Part shown: positions 56,934 to 64,000 of the stretch, in pieces
Position numbering within the stretch: the first letter of the stretch is position 1
Layout: each line of letters opens with the position of its first letter
Origin: Ypsolopha sequella
Taxonomy: Eukaryota; Arthropoda; Insecta; Lepidoptera; Ypsolophidae
Assembly: GCA_934047225.1 (NCBI GenBank)
Contig: OW203988.1
Location: 9,768,229-9,832,228 of the forward strand
DNA: 64,000 nucleotides
Direction: 5' to 3'
The notes under the pieces: generated by a model
What the model was told of the DNA's origin: nothing
The model's input: the letters and a program-made list of their open reading frames with translations, nothing else
Database searches by the model: none
Made by a program: the position numbers and the translations under genes

Positions 56934-57923
56934 CAGGGTGGAAAAAATTTAAGGGCCCTGGAGGGGAACTACCTTAAATCCTATAGTTAGCTCATTTTGC
57001 TGAAAAGAAACATTCCTTTATTTTTTAAAAGAAACAAAACTGCATTCAAAGATCTTCTAAAATTCGCTTGTCTCACCCGGGAATTAAACCAACTAAAAAC
57101 TAAAAAATAAACCCTCGCTATTTTATTATACGAATTGGTAGGAATATCGTTCAGGATAAAATTTGTCTAATAAATATTTGGTCTTTGAAATAAAAAAAAG
57201 TGAAAACAAGCTTCTAATAAATAAAATTGTTCTTGATACGCCATTATTACACAATGACAGCACGGAATGAAAGCAAAACAAAACTAAATTTGAAATTCGA
57301 ACGACTAGTTTTATCGATTTTAAAAATGTTGAAAGTTATCATTCGAATTTTAAATTTGTTGCACCGCGTTTCAAAAAAAAATAGTTACCCTTTTTAAACT
57401 TTTCGTCTGTACGCCTAGTGCAAGAAGGAATTGTGCTGTGCATAGATTTATTACGATTTTCTTATCGAAGTCTTCAACAAGGACTTAAGGTAAATAACAT
57501 TAGCAAGCTTGTACTTCATACGATGTCTTTGGATGTTAGAGAGATAAGAAAATTAAAACGTGTCATTTACTTGTTACAAGTTAACAGTATTTTATTAGGT
57601 ATTGTTAACAAAGAACTTGTAATAAATATTCAATTTCGTGGGTATCTCGTACAACAGATGAGTGTAAGACCAAATGTTTATTAGACACATTTTATCCTGA
57701 ACAATAATCCTACCAATTCGTATAGTAAAATAGCGAGGGTTTATTTTTTTTTCATTTTTATTTGGTTCGATTCCCGGGTGAAACAAGCGAATTTTAGAAG
57801 ATCTTTGAATGCAGTTTTGTTTCTTTTAAAAAATAAAGGAATGTTTCCTTTCAGTAAAATGAGCTAACTAAAGGATTTAAGGTAGTTCTCCTCCAGGGCC
57901 CATTAATTTTTTCCACCCTGTAT
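56934..57923. mobile_element. ~990-bp foldback DNA element with ACAGGGTGGAAAAA ends
   Basis: Ends ATACAGGGTGGAAAAAATTT and its complement, flanked by TA-rich sequence. Arms of about 250 bp are imperfect inverted copies (for example CCTCGCTATTTTA / TAAAATAGCGAGG). The ~480-bp centre has an 88-codon frame (57418-57684) with no recognisable domain. It lies just upstream of the first visible stomatin exon, presumably in an intron. Most likely a non-autonomous DNA transposon. Confidence 0.7.
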
Positions 57924-60180
57924 ATACGATTAAGATGATAGGTAAAATATATATTATACAAAGTGAAATCTAATCAACCGTCCGAACCCATACCGGAGAC
58001 CCGGCCAGGGACCAGGAACAAGGTTCAATGATTAGCCCCTTAGCACGAATCAAGGTGGCCGACCAAATCCCATCCTATACATTACATATTTATTTTAATT
58101 TATTATTATATTTAATTGATTTAATTATTTCCCTTCAAATTTCTATTAGATTTTTATGAAAAAAAAAACTCAAGTTTATCCCTTAACCGCGTTCTTGATA
58201 CGAACGTTTGAAAACCAAAAGAAATTTGGTTTTCAAGGACCAAAAACAATGCAATCTGAAGTTATAAGTATAGACGAAATATTATATATATTTAAATCAA
58301 ATAGAATTTCATAGATATTTACGATTTGACGATAAATTCTGCGCAGTGTCACATTCCCACGACATTTGAACTTGGAAAATGTCAAATGTTTATACTTCGA
58401 CTACTTTGTGCCCACCCATCCACGTAGGTAAGAGATCTTTACTGTGGCCGTACATTTACGTAAACATAAACGTATAAAAAACAAGTAAACATAGGTACAA
58501 AACAATTTTACAGTCCACAAAAAGCTCAAGTTTTTTTGAAAGAAGCTTCTAGTGTGCAGATATTAAAATTACGAGCAGAATAATTAATGATGCTTTTAAA
58601 AGTTCTATCTAGAATTAACAGATAGCAGCACTTTTCTATTCAAAATGTACCGAATCAAAGGAACAATATACAATAAAGTAACACGTATAAAGCTCTAAGT
58701 AATGGACCAGGGGATCTAAAAAGGCCAATTTGGGTGAATCATAAAATGATTTGAAAGTAGGATAAAGTCAGAGTTTTTTCACGCGTGCAAAAGAGACGGC
58801 ATTAGAATGGCCTTTTTAGAAGACCTGGGGATCTAAAAAGGCCGACTTGGGCGAATCATAAATTTATTTGAAAGTAGGATAAAGTCAGAGTTTTTTCACG
58901 CTCGCAAAAGAAACGGCATTAGAACAGAATCATAATGTGATTCATGCAAAACGGCCTTTTTAGAGGACCCGTTGTCTTTGGCAAAACTGCGTTACAAAAT
59001 ATTGACGATCACAAAAACAACGTCTGACCCGTCTTTAATTTCCTTTGACCACAAAGGTACTTTGCACAGTAAAGTCACAGTATAGATAAGTAACAGTATT
59101 AAATCTGGGGCAGTGTACTTAAAACAACGCTCGGTAGACGCACGCATTAGGGCTGCCCACATAAATGCGCGGGAATCGGTTGGTGTCGTACACTCTCCGC
59201 GAGCGCGCTGAGCTTTTCACACATACAAACACGTTTTTATAACCCTTGTTTGAAGTAGTAAACAATTAGATTTAAATCTAGGGAAATATATTGGTATTAT
59301 TGGGGATATGTACTAGACTGTTTACACGATGGAAACACGATTTAATAAAAATGGCTCGATAGAATAAATTCGCAAAGTTACCTCTTTTCGAGTAATTTTT
59401 TCCAATTTTTCCCTACTTTTTTATATAAATAAGTAATTTGATATTATGCTTCATTTACTAAAATAAAGTTCATAGATAACTGAACCGTTAATACACGATA
59501 GTTTATTATTTAAGAACAATATGATGGAAATAACAACGAAAAACATGAAAAAAGTGCAAAAGTTTGGTTATTTTCTTTACTTTTTACACACAAAGAAAAA
59601 GATAGAGGCAAAGGCAAACGCTCGGTGCGCCCTTAACTGCGACGCACCCCTACTAGTAGGTGTGAACCGAGATTTGGAAACGCGCGTTTTGGCCGTTTTA
59701 TATGAAGACATAATACTGTTTTACTTATCTATACTGTGGTAAAATACAGGTAACTTTGGCTATTATCATTCAACGTCAATCGTCTTGAAGTAAACAGCGC
59801 GTTAGTTTGAAACTAACCGGCACAGTCCATATACTTGCTTTCAGTTCCCAGAATCTCTATCTCGACGGAGTAGAGATTCATTTTGACTGACAGCTCGACG
59901 CGTAACTTTTAAACCAGGGCAATAGTTTCCGTGTTCTGTGGCCCGTCTGTTCACGGGCTCTGAAGAATATTTGCCTGTCAAAATAAACCGTCGTTCTTGA
60001 GATTTATAATTATAATAAAGACAGACATTTTTCATTGAGTCGGACTTTCGGAATGATAATCTCAGCTGTCCATCTTCGGGGCTAATAGCTTTTATGTTTT
60101 TGTTTTTTTTCTATCAGGTAGGAAAAATGAATTCTTTGAAAGAAAATACGAAATGTTTTAGTTTAGCTAAGGACACAATA
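57924..60180. other. Gene-free stretch upstream of the visible stomatin exons
   Basis: Apart from the mini-element dimer at 58716-58963, I see nothing. In particular there is no N-terminal stomatin exon on the minus strand. Confidence 0.5.
58716..58963 (-). mobile_element. Dimer of the 131-bp mini-element, locus 3
   Basis: Copies at 58716-58819 (104 bp, lacking about 27 bp before its right end) and 58833-58963 (131 bp), in the opposite orientation to loci 1 and 2. The spacer AAGACCTGGGGAT is the complement-oriented equivalent of the locus 1 spacer. Confidence 0.75.
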
Positions 60181-60310
60181 ACGCGCCGCCGCGTTTATGG
60201 AAACCCTTCCAGTATTCAGAACCCCAGTACTTCTGAGCTGCGGGAGGGTTTACTAGCATTAATTCACAGAAAGTTGCTTTAAACCATTCCACTATTCAGA
60301 GTTGCGAACG

Positions 60311-60636
60311 ATCTGGATTCGGGTATTGTTTCCGGTGTAATATTCAAGACTTTATAATAAAAATGCTTCCTCTACTCAGATCCCTAGATAGCATAAAAGT
60401 TCTTAAGTGCGATCTGACTCGCGGGAGGGATTTCTGCGCTATGCTCCCCGATCTCAGATCGCAAGCGACACGAATCTGGATTCGGGTATTGTTTTCGGTG
60501 TAGTATTCAAGACTTCATAATAAAAACGCTTCCTCTACTCAGATCCCTTGATAGCATAAAAGTACTTAGGTGCGATCTGACACGCGGGAGGGATTTCTGT
60601 GCTATGCTCCCCGATCTCAGATCGAAAGCGGCACGT
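60311..60636 (+). repeat. Two-unit tandem array, 163-bp period
   Basis: Units 60311-60473 and 60474-60636 start ATCTGGATTCGGGTATTGTT and contain GCTATGCTCCCCGATCTCAG. More than 90% identical by eye. Confidence 0.8.
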
Positions 60637-60679
60637 GCCAAGAGAGAGAGAGAGAGCGATATCATGCGCATCGCGCTTT

Positions 60680-61420
60680 TGTTTGTTAGGGTTCCGTAGT
60701 ACCTAAAAGGTACAAAAGCAACCTTTATGGTGAGACTTCGTTGTCCGTCCGTCCGTCCGTCTGTATGTCACAACCTCATAACTTTAGCACCGTTAGAGAT
60801 AAAGACTTGAAATTTGGCACAAAAATTGCATTAATTTGCCCACATATTACAGTGTAAAAAAATATGAAAATTTTTAAATTGTTTAAAATATTTCTAAAAC
60901 AAAAGTAAGAAAAAATATATATTATTCTAAAAATACAATAAGGATATCAAATTAAAGATATTAAAGAGCTAATTGTAAAAATATATATATTTACTACAAC
61001 CACAAAAATATGTATGTCCTTGTCCCCTTATCTCCGAAACTGGGAGACCGAAAAATATGAAAAAAATATAAATTATAGATCATAACTGCCCAATTACAGT
61101 AGAACAATAGCGAAAAAAAAAATGAGCACAAATGAGAATTATAAAAAAGAAGTGAAATATATATTTTTTTATATAAATACAATACTGGTATCAAATTGTA
61201 GGTATTAAAAATTTGATTGTAAAAATATATAATTTTACTTTATTTACTAGCTGGCACTGCTTTCGAGAAATCTTTAAAAAACAATAATATGTATGTCCCC
61301 CCCCTTATCTCCAAAACTGGTGGACCAAAAATATAAAAAAAATCATGGTAATATGTGTTTACGTAAAGATTAAAGGAAAAATAAAGCGGTTGAGAAATTC
61401 ACGAAAAAAATTGTTAAAAA
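60680..61420 (+). repeat. Long copy of the TCCGTCCGTCCGTCTG repeat
   Basis: Runs from AGGGTTCCGTAGTACC through GTCCGTCCGTCCGTCTG to TTACGTAAAGATTAAAGGAA and GCGGTTGAGAAATTCACG. AT-rich stretches within are partly duplicated (TATGTATGTCC...TTATCTCC occurs twice). It lies inside the inverted structure 60183-61850. Confidence 0.6.
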
Positions 61421-61574
61421 CTTTATGAATATAATGTCATACGTTTATGCAATTCAATTTTTTTTCTTAGTACTATGATATTCATCTTTTCTTTAATCTT
61501 CGCTTGATTACATAAATGTCCTTACTAAGCGTATTCTGTTATATATATATATATAACCTATAACCGAATGTTTA

Positions 61575-61752
61575 GTCTGAGTAGCGGTAGGAATTCATAT
61601 CCATAACGCTAGTATTGCGTATGTAATGCCTCCCGCATTACAGAACTAAAAGCAGGGTAGGCTAATCTGAGTAGCGGTAGGAATTTATATCCATAATGCT
61701 AGAATTGCGTTTGTAAAGCCTCCCGCATTACAGAACTAAAAGCAGGGTAGCA
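61575..61752 (+). repeat. Two-unit tandem array, ~89-bp period
   Basis: Units 61575-61664 and 61665-61752 start TCTGAGTAGCGGTAGGAATT and end ACAGAACTAAAAGCAGGGTA. Confidence 0.8.
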
Positions 61753-62093
61753 TTTAATTCATCAAACTGCGCGTTCAATCGCTTAAACCCTCCCGCAGCT
61801 CAGAAGTACTGTGGTTCTGAATACTGGAAGGGTTTCCATAAACGCCGCGCCGCCGCCGCGCCGGTGGGATTAGTTTACATTGTGTTTAAAAAACGCTTGT
61901 ACTTATCCGCATATAAAATAAAATATTATGCCCGACCGGTTTCACTGTACAGCATTTTCTAGGGCCTTTTAACAATTATTACTTGATAATTTTATCCATG
62001 TCTAATGTAATGACGTGCAATAGAACAAAAGACAAATAGAATAGACCAAGTGCCAACAATCGTAAGCATCAACTATGAGATTAGTTTAGATCC

Positions 62094-62344
62094 GTTTCTA
62101 AACAAGGGCGGATCCAGGATTTGATTTTTGGGGCGGCCATTCTGACAAGGTTTATCACAAACTAAAAAAGGGAAGTTTTTTAGCGCCTTAAGCCTTAAGG
62201 TGCTTTTGGCAAATCAATATAATAATGCATCTTATAAACCTATACTGCGTAAAAGTGCACCCAAATCGAATCAAAAAGTCGAGTAAAATAGTCAAATATA
62301 ATATGACCCCCATATCCCCCTGTATCCGCCAATGTTTCTAAACA
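62094..62344. mobile_element. Small element with GGCGGATCC end and flanking repeats
   Basis: Left GGCGGATCCAGGATTTGATT and right CCCCCTGTATCCGCC are degenerate inverted ends. GTTTCTAAACA occurs on both outer sides (62094-62104 and 62334-62344), a likely target duplication. Possibly a decayed hAT-type MITE. Confidence 0.5.
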
Positions 62345-62474
62345 TTGTTTCAATATCACACTTGAATGTATCAGTAGAAGAACCACGATAGTGATCTTTG
62401 TTTATTTTTTTCCGTGCTTGGCTGATATGCGTCCGTTTTTGTAGATATGCAGCTTGAGTTAAATGCATCTGTGG

Positions 62475-62632
62475 GTCTACCGCGTAATTCTCATTTTCAT
62501 CAACATCAGCTTGAGATTGAAATTAGACGTGAGTGTGACGACGCCCGCCTAATATGCCATCTCTTTTGCACGCGTTGAATTTCGCATGCATTTGCTTGAA
62601 GTTGATACAAATGAGAATTACGCGGTAGAGCC
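62475..62632. repeat. Inverted repeat with CTACCGCGTAATTCTCATTT arms
   Basis: Arms 62475-62512 and 62594-62632 are inverted copies. The loop contains TGCCATCTCTTTTGCACGCG, resembling the core of the 131-bp mini-element. Confidence 0.6.
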
Positions 62633-62646
62633 GCTGGTCTCAATTA

Positions 62647-62917
62647 TTTTTCCATATTTCAATCCCAACCGGTTTCCGATATTACACAATTTTCATGGCA
62701 TATTAGATGTTACTAACTACTATTTGTTCTATGAAGTTACGGAATAGATAAATACAATTTTGGATTTTAGGTACTGGCCATTTCATAAACGACGTAAACC
62801 ATGATAAGTTTAATTAAGTTCAAGAATATACACAGTTAATTATTTATTCCGTAACATTTAATATCCCTTGAAAATTCTCTCATATTCGAAACCGGTTGGG
62901 AAAGATATATGAAAAAA
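62647..62917. mobile_element. 271-bp palindromic element
   Basis: Outer arms TTTCAATCCCAACCGGTTTC and complement, with inner GTTACGGAATA and its complement. The right end runs into a TA microsatellite. Confidence 0.65.
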
Positions 62918-62990
62918 AAAAAATATATATATATATAGAAAGACGCATTTAATTCAAGATTTGTTACCGGCTTCACAAAGTGTTGACATT

Positions 62991-63139
62991 TGTGTCGATT
63001 CGGCTAACTTATTTGACAGAACTAAACTTAATTTGAGCCTTCTGTCTTGTTCTTTCCGTATCGAAAAGACAAAGACAGAACGCTTAAAATAGTTAGTCCT
63101 GTCAAATTAGTTAAATTGTGTTTAGCCGAATCGACACCA
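62991..63139. mobile_element. MITE family F copy
   Basis: Ends TGTGTCGATTCGGCTAACTT ... AGCCGAATCGACACCA, about 149 bp, with the shared core GAAAAGACAAAGACAGAACG. Confidence 0.7.
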
Positions 63140-63211
63140 ATATTGAGCATAAGTTTTGTAGAGATGCTGTGCTTACACTATATTGTATCGATTCTTATGT
63201 AACAACGGAGA

Positions 63212-63442
63212 GTGTCAAAAGCAGTGGACAATAAAATGAATTACATAGGTTTTCAGAAAACAGTTCGGTTTGGCCTATCCCGTCCCAGACAATTGGATTA
63301 CATTCTGAACGACCGTATACGTCGTAAAACTTTGATTGGTAGTTACTGCTGCCCACGCGCTTTAATTGTGCCAACAGAAATGTGTGACCAGTTGTTTAAC
63401 CATCTTTTTGATCAGCATAGTCATTGGAAACCACTTCTGTAG
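63212..63442 (+). other. Unrecognised 76-codon open frame
   Basis: Reads MSKAVDNKMNYIGFQKTVRF and later RPRQLDYILNDRIRRKT, ending HSHWKPLL. Composition looks protein-like (evenly mixed, few low-complexity runs), and it lies between two MITEs. I do not recognise it. It may be a fragment of an old transposon protein or an exon of a gene extending outside the window. Confidence 0.2.
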
Positions 63443-63533
63443 TCAACGTTTTATAATATTACCACCAAAGATTTCAAACGTTTAGATGAGCCCTGGCATC
63501 TAAAATCTATTGCATTGTTTTTGAATGCGTGCG

Positions 63534-63903
63534 TTAAGGTGATATATCGTCCGTGCAAAGGTCCCCGTTACTCCAGGTGGAAAGACCTGCAGTGCGAGAG
63601 GGACGGACTCGGAGAAAATTGACAAAATGTCGGTTTTAAATGAATACAAAATTAACTAAAATAGCTATGAAAATTTCCTTAACCAGTAATTTAGGTATTG
63701 TTTAAACCCATCTAAATAAATATTTTGAAGTTTGTATGTTATCCTAATTTGTCAGAATATAAAAAAAAATGTGTAAATTTAGACCTTATTTCAATAATTA
63801 TTTCTATCGAGTGAAATTCCTCCCTTCGCGAACTTGGGACTTCTTTAGAACAGCAGATAAATAACTTCTAAAAGTATCGATTTTGACGATATACCCCCTT
63901 AAC
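63534..63903. mobile_element. MITE family B, copy 4 (diverged)
   Basis: Begins TTAAGGTGATATATCGTCC and ends GACGATATACCCCCTTAA. The internal GAGGGACGGACTCGGA matches the family's GAGGGACGGATTCG. It is more diverged than the other copies. Confidence 0.6.
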
Positions 63904-64000
63904 ATAATGCCGACCCGCGCACACTTATGAGTGCGCAATCTGTCTACCTACGGTCAGAAAACTGATCAGACTAATAAAGTTGTTAAAATTATTAACTTTA

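Larger units (their letters stand above)
60183..61850. repeat. 1.7-kb inverted structure enclosing two tandem arrays
   Basis: 70-bp arms (60183-60252 and 61783-61850) are inverted copies with core AAACCCTTCCAGTATTCAGA and CTTCTGAGCTGCGGGAGGGT. Just inside the left arm is a two-unit tandem array of 163 bp. Just inside the right is a two-unit array of ~89 bp. Between them is the repeat at 60680-61420. No coding capacity. Confidence 0.75.

Noticed and set aside
1..64000. Bacterial or viral gene cluster, operon or defence system
   Set aside because: Genes are spliced and sparse, and no phage, bacterial or viral gene set was recognised on either strand.

Overview
The window reads as AT-rich insect nuclear DNA, most likely from a moth or butterfly (Lepidoptera). 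The signs are genes split by GT-AG introns, an insect RR-2 cuticular protein, and a dense load of short palindromic elements and non-LTR retrotransposon debris of types common in lepidopteran genomes. There is no operon, CRISPR array, rRNA gene or credible tRNA gene. Most open reading frames here are chance or transposon-derived.

Four loci look like real protein genes. (1) An intronless mRpL47 gene (+, 31890-32645), with a 35-codon reading frame starting 112 bp away in the divergent direction. (2) A six-exon gene on the minus strand (33120-40721) encoding an unrecognised 622-residue, probably nuclear protein; it converges on mRpL47. (3) A four-exon RR-2 cuticular protein gene (+, 43812-48977) with a recognisable TATA box and initiator. 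(4) The 3' four exons of a stomatin/band-7 gene (-, 50836-56694), whose 5' end lies beyond the window. A fifth candidate (26936-27690) is either a small gene or a pseudogene with an in-frame stop.

Layout: 1-31 kb is gene-poor and packed with repeats. These include foldback elements, two loci with a dimeric 131-bp mini-element, LINE fragments and tandem duplications. 31-57 kb holds the genes; their introns are full of inserted elements, among them a 5'-truncated LINE with a target duplication. A hAT-like element with an 8-bp duplication lies between the cuticular and stomatin genes. 57-64 kb is again repeats: a ~990-bp foldback, the third dimeric mini-element locus, and a 1.7-kb inverted structure enclosing two tandem arrays.

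I found no previously undescribed multi-gene system. The most unusual structure is an inverted copy of the stomatin exon/intron junction, placed so that the pre-mRNA could fold the 5' splice site into a long hairpin. All calls come from reading the sequence by eye; no alignment or database search was run.
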